Positions 47,183-59,631 of a stretch of 64,000 bases of DNA are shown piece by piece. The translations under genes and the position numbers were made by a program. Source of the stretch: Xylogone sp. PMI_703. Taxonomy: Eukaryota > Ascomycota > Leotiomycetes. Below the pieces are notes generated by a model, which saw nothing but the letters and a program-made list of their open reading frames with translations, ran no database searches and had not been told where the DNA came from. How positions within the stretch are numbered: position 1 is the stretch's first letter; every line of letters starts with the position of its first letter. The stretch is taken from NCBI GenBank assembly GCA_021399445.1, contig JAJTUQ010000002.1, positions 7,564,001 to 7,628,000 of the forward strand, written 5' to 3'.

Positions 47183-48674
47183 ATGGATCCATCGAGGGTA
47201 TTAGCACAGGTAAGTTCCTCTTCCTTACCGTACCCACCTTTATAAAGTTAATCCATTGTCCAGTAAGCTGACATGTAATTCCTATTTGCCAATGACTTTA
47301 GCCCATTACGCTTAAGCTTTCTGGAAAGACAATTAAAAACCGCTTGTACCGGACTCCGCTGAGTGAATACGCATCAACGTACGACGAGAATAATGTAGAA
47401 AATTGCGGCAAACCGTTGCCTAGATATGTGGAGCTCTACCAGGGTACGTTATATCCAGCCAGAGTTTTGCAAGCGGTCTGAGGAGCTAATCGGCCAACTG
47501 GATTACAGAACTCGCAGACGGAGGTGCAGGATTGATTTGTTTCGGTAATATTCCCATACATCGCGATAACCTCGAGAATTACAACAATGCGGTCTTAGAC
47601 CCCAACAATCCGTGGGATCCAGTTGCAGCCTTTGCACCTGCGATAAGAGCCGCAAAATCGAGGGGAGCGATTTGTCTCCCACAATTGCAGTACCCAGGAC
47701 GACAAGTCCCCGAGTTTCTGAACAAGCATCCCAAGTCATCCTCTGATGTCCAACTCGAGCCTTGTCTAGATAAGACCTATGGAAAACCGATACCGCTTAC
47801 AAAGAGAGAAATCAAGGATCTGATATCTCGGTATGTCTGGGCTTCAGAAGTTCTTGCAGAGGCAGGAGCTGATGGGATTATTGTGTGTATTTCCCGTGCA
47901 GCCCGGGACAGACCGCTCAAACAGAGCACTAATTATTTTTTCCTTATAGCTTCATGCCTGTCATGGGTATATTATAAATCAGTTTTTAACGCCGAAGATA
48001 AATAGAAGGACAGACGAGGTTGGTTTCCTTATATTCCTAGCCCTTGAACTGTGTTACTCACTTGCAATAAGTATGGCGGCAGTCTTGAGAATCGTGCTCG
48101 ATTCATCCTCGAAGTGGTCAATGCCATCAAAGCCAAACTGCCTTCCGACAAGTTTATTATAGCTGCTAAATTCAGTTGCCATGATTGTGAGTCTCTCCAT
48201 CTTACAGAAACCATAGGCATTATCACTGATCTTTTGGATCCCCTCCGGTAGTTATAGAAGGTGGACAGAGCTTTGCAGAGCAGTGCGTCGTGATCAAATG
48301 GCTTGAAGAAGCTGGTGTTGATTTCTTCGATATTTCTGGTGGAACATATGCTTCGCCTGCATGGAGGGGCAATATCATGACGGAGCTCGCAGAACGACCA
48401 TCACAGAAAGCGCGTGGAAGCTATTTCATCGAGTGGGCACAAGAATTGAAGAAAGTCTTAGTAAGTATAATCAGAAACCCCGTAGTGCCTTTTCTGACGG
48501 GCATAGTCTCGAGCCGTTATTGGAACTACGGGAGGTTGGCGCGATAGTTACCGTATGGCAGAAGCAGTGGCTAATGGAGATATCGATATGTGTGGCTTAG
48601 GAAGGCCTCTACGGGAAGACCCCCAATTTGTTAACAAAGTTCTGAGAGGGGAAATTAGGGAAAGTAAATTGTAG
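47183..48674 (+). CDS. Old Yellow Enzyme-family NADH:flavin oxidoreductase, seven exons (367 aa)
   Basis: Exons 47183-47209, 47302-47443, 47509-47882, 47950-48018, 48072-48186, 48252-48460 and 48507-48674 join in frame. The N-terminus (TLKLSGKTIKNRLYRTPLSE) has the FMN-binding beta1 element. H183-x-x-H186 in LHACHGYIINQFL is the substrate-activating His pair, followed by RRTDEYGGSLENRARF, the family hallmark. GWRDSYRMAEAVANGDIDMCG with LGRPLREDPQFVNK closes the FMN phosphate site. Reaction: FMN-dependent reduction of an activated C=C bond with NAD(P)H. The 27 nt first exon encodes only nine residues; the start is the ATG with good spacing to the motif. All six introns are GT-AG (46-92 nt), although the GTTGGT donor at 48019 is weak. 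Intact despite appearing broken in simple frame views. Confidence 0.9.
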
Positions 48675-48924
48675 ATGCATATTTTATTCACCCTGCGGAA
48701 TGATTAGACACCGCCCTATCTTACCAAGGGGAGAAAAATTATCCGAGCTCTAGGCAGAGAATAGGCATCTAAAATTATGATTAATGAAGCCTCTTAATAT
48801 GGATTATATATTCATGATATACTTTGCTAAAGTTGTATTTTGGTGGAAGACCGGTATGAAGAATATCAAATTACGTGGATTTCTGGAGCTTATTTCATCC
48901 GAACTAGAATCAGACTAACACTAT

Positions 48925-50659
48925 CTACGATAAAGTCACAACCACTGCCTCTGTCGATGCTACAGCCAAATTGGCCTTTCCATTCCTAAACAACAGAGTC
49001 TCATGTTGTGGGAATCCGGACCTCCCTAGTCTTCCGTGGGTGTAGTTCCAGCTCTGCCCAGCCCAAGTGATTCCACTGTCTGCACTCGCTCCAGCACCCC
49101 AGAGGCGTTCAACTTTCGCAGCCTGGATCCGAGGCTTGGTTGGTATCTCTAGCTTAACCATCTGCTGTGGTCGTGGGTGTGGAGTTGTGGCATTCCATTC
49201 ATCGAAGTTAATAAGCACATATTTGGCCAATTTATTGCTCTGGTAGATTGCATATGCCGAGAAATTCCACATTCCAAGCTGCACTTCCTTTACCCTTACG
49301 TCTCCATGCTGTCCCAGCACGTCGGCGACGACGATGTGGCCGTATAGTGGAGCTCTTACATATGGCTGACGGCCTGGGGTAGGAACGGGCACCCAACCAG
49401 CGTAGCCAAAAGTAGTGCCTTGAATAATATTCATATGCGAAATGTTTCGAGTCATACCATATAGCATGTAATCGATAAGCCACAGTGCTGAGCCGAAGAC
49501 TCCCTCATACTGCGCCATGTTCAAGTTAACGAAATCACTGTTGGTCTCGCCGAAAGTGTACTTGATAGAAGAGTCGTAGTTCTTCAAGAAATCCATATCG
49601 TTCTGAAATTTGCTGATGTTACCAGTAATGGTGAGATGGTTCATAAAATCATCTATTATTTTGAAACAGCCTGTTAGCATCTTCTACGGGATTGTTTATT
49701 GAAAGCACTAATGACACATACTTTGCAGAGTCAGCGGTGGGTTGCCAGCATTATATTCATGCTGCGAAACAGATTTCACATATCCATGCTTATTGATCCC
49801 GTCATTAAAAGCCCCTTCTCTACAAGAAAAGGTTCGAGGTTAACATGGCTCTATGAAACGTTTGATAAACAGCCCGGACTTACACAGAGAATCCATTAAG
49901 ATCATGGCCAGCATATGCGAACGCTTGAAAGAATCTGCGCTCATCAAGTCCGTAACGGTTTCCTTTTAGTACATTTTCTGAGATGGCATCAGCGTATTCT
50001 AGCCACTCGTCGACATAGTCTGCAAGGCTGTAGTTCTTAGGAGCGAAGCCCTGACTGGCCGCAATATCCGGCTCATTTCCAATTTCAAATGAGATGAGTG
50101 AGTGCTTGGCATGATCCATACACAACTGTGCCTCAGCTACTGCATTCTCTACTGTCCCACGTAAACTGACTTGGAACGTCCATTCAGTACCTGGGAAACT
50201 CTCGAATCCCTCGAACCAAGTTGGCCCAACATGAACCGCCCCTGGGATGCCATTACTCGACACGTTGAAGGTTTCGACAGAAAGCTTTTGAGAAGCGTTA
50301 TAGGTCGTATGGTCGCTGAGCGGATCTTGTCAGATACCCGGTAAAGAAATTGAAACAGAAGAAGCTTACGCAGAAGTTCCCCCTACTCTAATGTAGGGAT
50401 GCGCTCCAGTTTTCTCATAGAGGAGATCCAGGATGTCTCGAGAAAACAGATTCGGATGGCTTCGATTTCCTACAGTTTGCATGTCAGAATAGCTCCCGGA
50501 GAAGATGTACAAAGATTTTTTACCGCAGTAATCAGCAAAAAAATGTGCAGGAAATGAGAAGGAACCGAAGGCATGGTCAATGACCTGCGACGCTCCAAAT
50601 GGAGCATGCGCTGGTGCAGATACAGACAGCATAGAGCTATGTCCCAGAGAGAATGCCAT
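48925..50659 (-). CDS. GH79-type glycoside hydrolase, beta-glucuronidase-like (about 515 aa)
   Basis: Exons 50659-50370, 50315-49884, 49819-49722 and 49652-48925 join in frame. The N-terminal domain has IRVGGTSADHTTYN and SFEIGNEPD, whose E178 fits the GH79 acid/base Glu. KYTFGETNS supplies E309, the likely nucleophile. WLIDYMLYGM and the C-terminal beta domain (ALWLIDYML, VEVQLG-like strands, GFPQHETLLFRNGKANLAV) agree with the fungal GH79 architecture including its C-terminal domain. Such enzymes cleave beta-glucuronides or 4-O-methyl-glucuronides of arabinogalactan and similar glycans. The longest frame opens with TTG at 50665; the first ATG is 50659. The N-terminus is only weakly signal-like, so a missing upstream exon is possible. 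A TATA-like element lies about 140 bp upstream. It is convergent with the OYE gene. Confidence 0.86.
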
Positions 50660-51376
50660 TGTCAAGGAGAGAAGTGCTCTATGACTTCAAGTCTAGCAAT
50701 TGGCATAAAATAACTCTATTTTCAGGCTCACTCCGTTTACCCCGCTCACAATTTGAGTGTCTGAATATCATGGGAGACTCTCAAATCCAGCTCATAGGTA
50801 TTTATATGTGCTGCGAGGCCCGCATTTCTCATTGATCGACGGCCTTTCTACCACAGTAATGCCGTCCAGGTACAGATCGCTAATTCTCTTCCCGGATTCC
50901 CCATGCCAGATTGTGTGGAGTCCCCGCAGATTATAAAATGAACCTTACCTCCTTATTGTCTAGCAGATGGCTAATTTCGCAACTGCCGCTCAGCTGGGAG
51001 AGATCTTGGTGGAACTCGGTGGCCGAGTTCCGTGTTTGGAAGCGGCTCTCGGGCGGTCCCTCTCAACGAAGTCCCAATTAATGGACTCTCTTCTAGTCAC
51101 GTCATTCTTCTTATAGTTGACTAACGTAGACTCAGCTCTATTGGGCCATCTAATTACTCGGATCAATTTTTCTAAAACTTTCTAATTGAATATTATTTTT
51201 AGTAGTGAAGCAACTTTTATCATCTAACCAATACATTAAAACCCCTTTTGTGTCCCTCAACTTTATTGTTTTCTTAAGATTGACTTAAAGAACTTTCAAT
51301 TAAAGAAAGAAACTAGATCGGCATTGAAAGCATTATGCCAAGGTAGCCTATCCATCTTGGAAGTATGAAAAACACG
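50660..51376. other. Upstream region of GH79 gene, no gene seen
   Basis: Contains the TATA-like element at 50799-50807 and otherwise AT-rich DNA up to the 3' end of the alpha/beta hydrolase. No coding frame has support. Confidence 0.55.
50799..50807 (-). promoter_or_regulatory. TATA box of the GH79 gene
   Basis: ATATAAATA reads toward the GH79 start, about 140 bp from the ATG at 50659. Confidence 0.5.
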
Positions 51377-52670
51377 TTAAAGGCCGCTTTCCCCCAAGAA
51401 CTCAGTAATGAGTTCAAACGAACCCTGTGCATTGCTGGCCAAGTTCAGGGCGTGACCCGCGCCAGGATAGCTAATCGCATCGAAAGCTCTTGCTTTCTTG
51501 AAAACAGGCGCAGCCCCTGGTTTGAGGATATCATCGCACTGGGACGTACAATAAATAAAATCATATTGACCGCTAATGACTATGGCAGCACCCTTAAAAT
51601 TGACAGGTTCCGTCGGAAGGAGGGTAAGTGACACCAACTCATTGATTGCCAAGGGCTGCTTTACGGAATCAATGTACGCAACGAAGGCTTCATCGTAGTC
51701 ATTCACTTTGAAAAAGCTGTGATTCAGGTAAGCTATCCAGATATATCAATTATGAAGATTGGAGAAAAGGTCAACAGTAGTGACATAACCCTATTTAAAA
51801 TTAGTCCAAGTTGAACCCTGCAATTGTCTAGTAAAGCTCACATGGTCAAGCTGTCCCCATTTACTTGGGTGCTGCGTCGCTGCAATCCGAAGTCCAGCTG
51901 CTTGGACGAAACCCGCCGCGTTAAGGCCGGTGTAACTAAAGCCTGTCAGGACGAGGCCATCCGCAAGGTCTGGTTCAGCGGTTAATGCCGCTGCCGAAAT
52001 TGCACTCCCAAAGCTATGGCCAACAAGCACGACTTTCCCTGGTGTTTTCCCTGACCCAGTATATTTCCCGGAGCGGATTGATTTGACGAGAGACTGCAAA
52101 ACGGCTACTTGATCGCGCCTTGATTGAGGTAGCCCGAAACCCTTCTATAATGTCAGCTTTAATTCTTAAAGTTACGAGAGCAACGTACTTGCTAGATTCA
52201 CCCACGCCCAGGCGATCATAGGAAAATGTTGAATATCCTTTCCCGATCGCGAAGTCTACAAAGCTATATGTCTCGGAGTTGACAGCTGGGTTCCAATAGC
52301 TATCTCATGTTAGAATCTTCAATAAGAGACTGTAAATTGCATACCTCCGATCAAATCCTAAACCATGGCTTAATAAGAGCAGTGTATTCTTCTTTGACGT
52401 CCCAGCATCACTCGGCGCGCAGAAGGTTCCGAAAATAGTATAAGAGCCTGTTTGCTTGGCTTGTCCCGTAAAAGGGTGAAGAGTTGAATTATCACGGCTT
52501 GTAAGATCAGTTAGAAAATCCATCAGTTGGAAGTCATTCTCAAAACTGGGACCGAAAGCATAATTCTCTGATGTAACTGTCACAGGAATGTTGTAATCTA
52601 CGCATGATTTTGCGGTGCTCGCCGAGACGGCCGTTGATAAAAGAACAGGGACATAACGGAGTAGCTTCAT
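51377..52670 (-). CDS. Secreted alpha/beta-hydrolase (364 aa)
   Basis: Exons 52670-52345, 52299-52189, 52118-51817 and 51732-51377 join in frame. A signal peptide (MKLLRYVPVLLSTAVSASTA) is followed by an alpha/beta-hydrolase fold. LLLLSHGLGFDRSYWNP is the oxyanion/His-Gly segment, VLVGHSFGSAIS holds nucleophile S181, GQYDF gives D304 and PGAGHALN gives H340. The family includes esterases, lipases and haloperoxidase-like hydrolases; substrate unknown. Intron 2 must be 70 nt, ending at CAATCAAG (52119); an apparent acceptor 21 bases upstream would break the frame. Intron 3 uses a weak donor, GTTCAA, and is the least certain splice. It lies tandem with GH79 on the same strand but 717 bp apart. 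Confidence 0.82.
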
Positions 52671-54583
52671 CTTGTTGATTTAATCATATGGTGATAGTAA
52701 GAAAACATAGACTTGCGTGAGTGACCTCAAGTATTATAGTGACTTGGCTTCTAAGTCAAAATCTACGAACTGTTTGCAAGACATACTCTCAGTACGTTTC
52801 ATAATTCAAGTCTAGTTAGGGACAGTCCAGATATTTGGAATTACACAAATTCCAAATAGTCATTCCAAATAACCTGCATGGCATCCACTACTGGACCACC
52901 TTATTCTCTTGAACTACAATACCTCCGAAGTGGGTCGTGATATTATATTACCATCCACTTCGTATTGCACATAACGCCCACGTTTCTTCCTGGAATTAAA
53001 CAGAATTTGCTATTCTGATCAGTCGGTAATTCCGGAATATTGTGGAACCGCTAATGCTTTTGCTAACGTTTGTATATCCGTCGGCATTATCGCAAATTGC
53101 GGCGTCCAACTTTTACTCGATTTCTCGCAATCGGCATTATCTTCATTTTTCGCTCTTTTTTGATAGCTGTAGATCTCACATGCATTAGCACCACAATCAT
53201 CGATACCGAGCGGAAGGCATTCCGTATGGCTATTAGATATTTAAGCTACATACTGTACAAATATAATGCTCCTGCACAATATTCTAAGCCATATACAGCG
53301 ATATTCGTACCCAATTACAATTGTACAAGCTTAGGAATCAAATTACTACTTCCTGACACATACAAGCCTAATCACTGTATTGAACTTTGTTCACGTAGCT
53401 AACACTAGGTTACAACGGATTTCTCTCCCAAAATGGTGTACGGAAAACGAAACGAGCATGCAGGTGACCTAGAGGGTTAAGCTTGCATCCCCACACAAAA
53501 GTAACCTCATAGGGAGTTTACGGGAACCTCTCAGGCACGTTGTATCAACGCAGTGTTCTGCCTATCATCTGATAATGATACATGAAAACACAAAAGAGCA
53601 CTAAGCAAAAGAGCCGCATCGGCTTGGGCCGATTTGGTGTGAACGTACCGAAGGGGGGCGCTTGTATTGGCAAAGTCTAACGTAAACAACATACAGTAAG
53701 ATCGTATCTTCGCTTTAAGCTTCACTCGCATAATTTGTTTTAAAAATAAGCGTTTTAGCTTGGGCTTAACTAATTTAAGCGCTCCCCGGAAGGGGGGCTC
53801 GGGAAGGAGTGGAAACCAGTATGTGTCCGTCCTCCGTTAATGAACCGAACATCCGCGATAGCGCAGGAGTTGTACTATCATAGCTATTAGACGTATTGAT
53901 TAGTGATACTGAGGGCCTTGAGAGTCTGCTTGAGGTAAATTTTAGGTCATTTTCATAATATAGTGTTGAGCTCTAATGTCTAGTAGCTCTTATATTGGTA
54001 GATGAGTAATGCTGAAATTCTTGGCTTATACGAGACTCGAAATCTTGATTAACCGTAGTAGATTAAACTCATAAGCTATCGACTTTTTTTGAATCTTAGT
54101 GTCCGTCACTGTATCATGTATCTTTGCAATTGCTTATTCTAAAATGTTACCTGAGAACCTAGCTCTATTCAGAAACGTGGATCCAGTCTTATGTTACAAC
54201 TTCATTGTTCGTCTATCACTATGGCGTATGCAGCTTACAATGGATGTCAGCAGATTCAGGATACTTTAGGAAGGTAGTAAGTATAAGTACGTAAAATACT
54301 CTGTACTATTTGGTGTTGCTTAAGCCCGTAAATCAAACCAATTGGTAGAAAAAATGGCTCATAATGTAGAATGAGCCCCAGTTCAACTATTCAATTATCG
54401 CCGAAGAGCGTAGAGATTTTAAATTAACTGCAGTTAAGAATCCACTGTAATGATCCCGGAATAAGCAAACTAGATCAGGCCACCTGCACTTACAGAGCAT
54501 TTGCAATACGGAAGGAGATTGAAAGTGAGCGGGTGTGTGCAAAGTGAAAAATGTTTCCGCAGAGGCTGGCGAGCTCTCAAATG
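52671..54583. other. 1.9 kb AT-rich gene-poor region
   Basis: No supportable gene. The frame at 53070-53402 is low-complexity and lacks splice or domain support. A G-rich patch (AAGGGGGGCGC at about 53653 and AAGGGGGGCTC at about 53794) forms a short repeated motif. Remainder is AT-rich. Confidence 0.5.
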
Positions 54584-54590
54584 TATAAAT
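54584..54590 (+). promoter_or_regulatory. TATA box of the GMC oxidoreductase gene
   Basis: TATAAAT about 130 bp before the ATG at 54721. Confidence 0.5.
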
Positions 54591-54720
54591 GAGAGCCGAT
54601 TTCCTCCAATATTACATTACAATTGAGTTCAAGAGAACATCAAAGAGTGAGCAAGACCATTGAGAACTCGGAAGCAGTACCTTAGAAGACTTATCTAGTT
54701 CTGTCTTCATTTTTCTCATT

Positions 54721-56776
54721 ATGCTGAACCTTGGCTATACCACAGGTGCCATATTTAGTTTGTAAGTTTACCTGATCGAATATTAGATATTGACATATCG
54801 TTTTACATAGCTAATATTTTCTCAGGGCACTGTGTGGTTTATCAAATGGGCTCCCACAAAGCTCTTACGAGCGTCGTGGAGCTGCTACAGATCCTATAGC
54901 CCTCCCAACCTATGACTACATAGTTGTAGGCTCTGGTCCGGGGGGCGGGCCCCTTGCAGCCAGGCTAGCTCTTGCAGGATACAAAGTTCTATTATTGGAC
55001 GCAGGTGATGATGAAGGTACTGGCCTTATTCAAGAAGTCCCTCTATTGTCACTCCAATCTGCAGAATTTCAAGCTCAAGAATGGGATTATTATGTGCAGC
55101 ATTACGATAATCAGACTTTTCAAGAAACAGATAGTAAAATGGTCTGGCAGTTATCCGATGGAGAGAAATATGTTGGACTGAACCCACCAGCTGGTGCCAA
55201 ACCGCTAGGAATATGGTATCCACGTGCTGGCACTTTAGGCGGTTGTGCCAGGCACAATGTCATGGTAACCATTACTCCTCAAAATAGTGACTGGGAAAAC
55301 ATTATGTCAATCACTGGTGACCAATCATGGAATCCCGACACTATGCGTCAATTTTGGGAGCTCTTGCAAGATAACTTGTACCTTCCGAACAATACCTCTG
55401 GGCATGGATTTAATGGCTGGCTTGAGACTAGTCTTGCGGATGCGAATCTTTTTCTCAGCGATAACAGAAGTTCAAATGCTATTCGTGCAGCCGCCACCGT
55501 TGTAGGCAGTAGAGCAAACAACCTGGATTCTACGCTAAACGAGTGGTTGACTGGTGATGTTAACAACGACTCTTCTACTCGAGATTTCACTGAAGGCATC
55601 TATCGAGCCCCAGAGGCAGTCAAGCAACCAAGTTGAGAAAGAGCCGGTCCGCGTGACTTTATTCTTCAGGTTGCAAACGCTGTCAATGCGGATGGTTCCC
55701 GAAAATACCATCTTGACGTATGCCTAGAATCTTTTGTTACCAAGATTCGCTTCGATCAAAGCAATCCAGCGCTTCCCAAAGCTATAGGTGTAGATTTTCT
55801 TAGTGGTCAAAGTATATATCATGCTGACCCACGTTCTGGCAATGCGTCTGTGCCTGTGCCAGGAAGTGTTAACGCGACACGTGAAGTGATTATCTCTACT
55901 GGCACTTTCAATACGCCACAGGTTTTGAAACTCAGTGGAATTGGACCTGCTGCTGAGTTAAAGCAATTTGGCATCCCTGTTGTTGTGGACCTTCCAGGGG
56001 TGGGGGTCAATTTGAAAGATCGTTACGAGACCAGCGTTGTCGGCCAGTCTACAACGGGTACTGATCTTTTTGATGGGTGCACTTTACTACAAACTCCAAA
56101 CGACCCATGTCTTCTTCGATGGCAAGATAACCACACTTCCCCAGGCATCTACTCTAGCAACGGTGTTGCTTATGGAATACCTAAGAAATCATCAGTTGCA
56201 TCCGCAGATACCGCTGATCTTCTTATCAGTGGAATCCCAGGAAACTTCTTTGGCTATTTCCCTGGGTATGCTGAAAAAACGTTTGGTGACACCCTGCACT
56301 GGGCGTTCATTGTCCTCAAAGCTCATAGTAGAAACAGCGCCGGCACGGTCACACTAGCCTCAAATAATCCTCGGGACACTCCTAATATTCATTTCCGCTC
56401 TTACCAAGACGGAGGAGATGAGGACATTCAAGCTGTTTATGAAGGAATGCAGTTTGCACGTCAAATTTTTGCAAATCTTAGTTTATTGGATGACACCTTC
56501 ACTGAAGTGGTGCCAGGAGCAAACGTGCAAACTGAGCAGGAATTGAAAGATTTTATCAAGAGAGAATCCTGGGGACATCATGCATGCTGCACGGCAAAAA
56601 TTGGCGCTGACAGCGATCCTATGGCCGTCTTAGATAGTAAGTTTAGAGTCAGAGGCACGGCAGGACTGCGTGTTGTGGATGCAAGTGCTTTCCCAGAGAT
56701 CCCGGGGTATTTCATTGCCTCAGCTATCTACATGATCAGTGAAAAGGCCGCCGCCACTATCCTTGCGGACGCTTAG
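54721..56776 (+). pseudogene. Secreted GMC-family flavin oxidoreductase interrupted by one in-frame TGA
   Basis: Exon 1 is 54721-54761 and exon 2 is 54826-56776, joined by a 64 nt intron. A signal peptide (MLNLGYTTGAIFSLALCGLS) leads to the GMC FAD motif YDYIVVGSGPGGGPLAARLA. PRAGTLGGCARHNVM is the first GMC signature and GTFNTPQVLKLSGIGP the second. The C-terminal domain keeps both catalytic His residues (GHHACCTAKIG) and LRVVDASAFPEIPGYF. Family members are extracellular aryl-alcohol, glucose or choline-type oxidases/dehydrogenases. At 55634-55636 a TGA sits in the same frame, just before RAGPRDF, a conserved position. The frame is otherwise perfectly open for 663 codons. One C-to-T change (CGA to TGA) would explain it. 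Readthrough or a base-call error is possible, and a rescuing intron would shift the frame. Confidence 0.85.
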
Positions 56777-57421
56777 GCTTCCTCAAATTAAGGGACCGCT
56801 GGAAGGATGTGATCAGATGCGATGGAGGTGGGTGCATGGAAGCAGAGGGCTACCGCTGTATGGGGAATTTGATGTTGTGACAAGCAGGTAATTGGTTATG
56901 AAATTAGCTAATTCAAATTCAAATTCAAATTTTTTATACTGAGAGTCTGAGACAAGACCTAAACCTGCTATAGCCCCATACTATCTTAACCGGTCTTAAT
57001 ATTATCACGTTTTTCAAGATTGATGCGTAGAATGGATTGGTAGCGCAGTAATCAATCGCATCAAAAGGCGTTGTTTCACACGAAGTACAAGTATGTTGTC
57101 TCTCGGCAGGCAAAGTAATTGGCATAGTGGTACTTATATCGCTGCCAAAATTTGGCGAGCCCTGAAGTACCTCAAGCCAACTACTCTGTCCACTGGGAGG
57201 CAGCCTTTTTGACTCGAGGTAGCAGCCTCAGGCTACGAAAGAAATAGTTAGACCAAACAAAATTACTGTATTAAGCTTTTCTTAGCCGAGCGGCTGCGAT
57301 GTGATGCAGCTTTCCTCATTCTGTTTGTCGCCTTCACCATCTATCTCAATATTCGTATATCAGTACGCAATCACGCGCGAGCCTAACTCATCATCTCTAT
57401 CAACTGGGACGAGTAGCCTTC
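56777..57421. other. Intergenic region between GMC gene and glycosyltransferase
   Basis: No gene is seen. It contains the TTCAAA microsatellite at 56910-56931 and the promoter of the next gene. Confidence 0.6.
56910..56931 (+). repeat. (TTCAAA)n short tandem repeat
   Basis: Three uninterrupted ATTCAA units followed by a T tract. Confidence 0.85.
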
Positions 57422-58692
57422 ATGCCATGGTTGCTTAGACGGCATTCGCACCGCCGTCCCCTATTGCTGCTCGGTATAGCATGCGCGTCGCTACTATGGT
57501 GGATTTTGAATCACCCGGGCGCGATCAATCTCATTAACAAAAGCAGATGCGCTCCTTTACCCGGCGCAGAAGATGTTTTCGTGGTGATGAAGACTGGGGC
57601 GGCAGTGCTGCGTAAAAAATTACCTGTCCATTTTGAGACCACATTTGTGTGCATCCCTGACTACGTTGTATACTCAGATCTGAATGAGGTTTTTCATGGT
57701 CATAAGATACATAACATATTAAACGATATTGATGGAGAAACTAAAGCGCGCATGCCAGAACTATCATTCCATGATCTTCTTCAGAGACAGCAAGGAACTT
57801 TGGCAGATTTACCTGCCTTTGACTGGTGGAAGCTTGATAAATGGAAATTCCTACCTATGATGACTACGGCCTTAAAGGCTCGTCCGGAGGCAAAGTGGTT
57901 TGCTTTCATTGAAGATGACACAGCCTTGATATGGTCAAATCTGCTAGCTTGGTTATCTGCTTATGATCCCCGTGAAATCCACTATTTCGGACGGGAGGAA
58001 CGCGTGGCCGATCGTCCGTTCCCATATGGCGGAGCAGGCTTTGTTCTTTCCAATGCAGCACTGAAAAAAGCGGTTGACTGGATGATACCACGGATTGATC
58101 GATATTATAATGACACACGCGATCAATTATACGGCGATATTACTTTGGGGTGGCTCCTTGAAGATGCTGGAATTCCTCTGACAAATATACCACTGTTTCA
58201 AGGGGAATCTCCTAGTAAACTTGAGTACACGGAAAACACATGGTGCCAACCTATTATTACGTATCATCATGTGTCTGTGGGCGAACTTACTTCTCTATGG
58301 AAGTTAGAACAGAGCATCAGGCGTCAGAATATGGTAATCCAACACCTCCAAATAACGATAAAACACTTCTAACAGACCCGTAGGCCAAACGGTTAGTTGA
58401 GGGAAATGTATTCAATGACCTTATTAGACCACACTTAAGATCACATCTCACAAATTGGGATAATCGTGCCTCTGAGAACACTCATTTCTTACTCAATCAG
58501 AGTTTTGAGGACTGCCAGCAATTATGCTCGGATGATCAGGCTTGCACGCAGTTCCGCTTTTGGCAGAGCGAGTGCCAGCTCTCTAGTAAGATAATACTGG
58601 GAGCCTCGACTGAGCCACAATATAGAATTGACTCAGGGTGGATGCTCGACAGGATTGACAAGAGCACTGCCGCAATGCAATGCAAACATTAG
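57422..58692 (+). CDS. Type II membrane glycosyltransferase-like protein with Cys-rich C-terminal module (406 aa)
   Basis: Exons 57422-58333 and 58384-58692 join by a 50 nt GT-AG intron. A basic N-terminus (LLRRHSHRR) and one hydrophobic helix (PLLLLGIACASLLWWIL) give type II Golgi topology. The lumenal domain has KWFAFIEDDTALIW, a D-x-D-like metal/nucleotide-sugar motif, then PFPYGGAGFVLSNAAL and GDITLGWLLEDAGIPL, the pattern of fungal GT31-like (beta-3-galactosyl/N-acetylglucosaminyltransferase-related) proteins. The last about 60 residues, encoded after the intron, contain four cysteines in CQQLCSDDQACTQFRFWQSEC, a PAN/apple-like module often found at the end of these fungal proteins. It probably modifies glycoproteins or glycans in the secretory pathway. 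Acceptor unknown. Confidence 0.83.
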
Positions 58693-59631
58693 ACCATATG
58701 CCTGACTATATATAACTACAAAAAGCGAGATATAACTTTTGGATAAATGCCGGTATGCTGACCACCGTTCCATCAGCAAAGAGAAAGGGGGATTCAAGAC
58801 AGATAATAGAGATGCTAAGCAATAGTTGTGTATCATTTAATGTTTGCTATTTGTTACATCAATCTCAAAATCATATGAGGTTATTTAACAGGACACGTTT
58901 GCTGTCCTGATTTAAAGACAGTTGTAGTCATAAGCTCGTCCTTATGTTCCCATATATCATATGAATGCATATCTTCCGGGGTGCTGTATACATGCCCGTT
59001 AGTCTTGCCCATTAAAAGCAGCAACAAGTAATACATACAATGCCGGAAACAAGTATACTAAATGAGGGTACAGCCCCGTAAACCGCTTTTCAAAGATGCT
59101 GTGTAACTTGTTGAGTGCTGTAATACCTGCTTTTTTATCCCATTCCAACCAAACTCATTCCAATCCTCTGGATAAACAATTGTGCTCTCCAGAGTCCTTT
59201 CTCGATCCAACCCGGTGAACACGAGTCACGCCCCAATCTGCGACGTGGGCTGCTCCAAGGTCTCGGTAGCATGCTCCTGCTTTACAATATAGATAGCGGC
59301 GTACGAAATCCATGGGCTGGCATTGGCCCCGACTCAGGCGCCTAAGATTCTAGTCATCTTGGTACACACTATATTGTAAATAATAGTAGTGACACTTACA
59401 ACGTGGTTTAAGAATTCTAGATCTAACCCCCTTATCCGAAAAGTCTTTTCTAGTATGCTCTGAGTAGCGACATGCTGACTGTTGTTCCAGAAGCCGGCAT
59501 AAACATGCTGCTTGTTTAATCAGTCTCAGCTGGTTCTAGTAATAACTAGAATGTCTGCTTCCAGTAAACTTCCAATGGGGAAGGGATATTTAACTTTAAG
59601 ATCACCTACATCATTGTACCCCAAAGTACCG
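58693..59631. other. Intergenic region, no gene seen
   Basis: AT-rich, no open frame with support on either strand. It separates the glycosyltransferase from the orphan fragment. Confidence 0.6.

Noticed and set aside
47883..48541. The OYE gene as a pseudogene
   Set aside because: Several frames end early, but GT-AG introns at 47883-47949, 48019-48071, 48187-48251 and 48461-48506 restore one frame and every family motif.
55632..55669. A 38 nt intron removing the TGA in the GMC gene
   Set aside because: Its length is not a multiple of three, so it shifts the downstream frame, and it deletes the conserved GPRDF segment.
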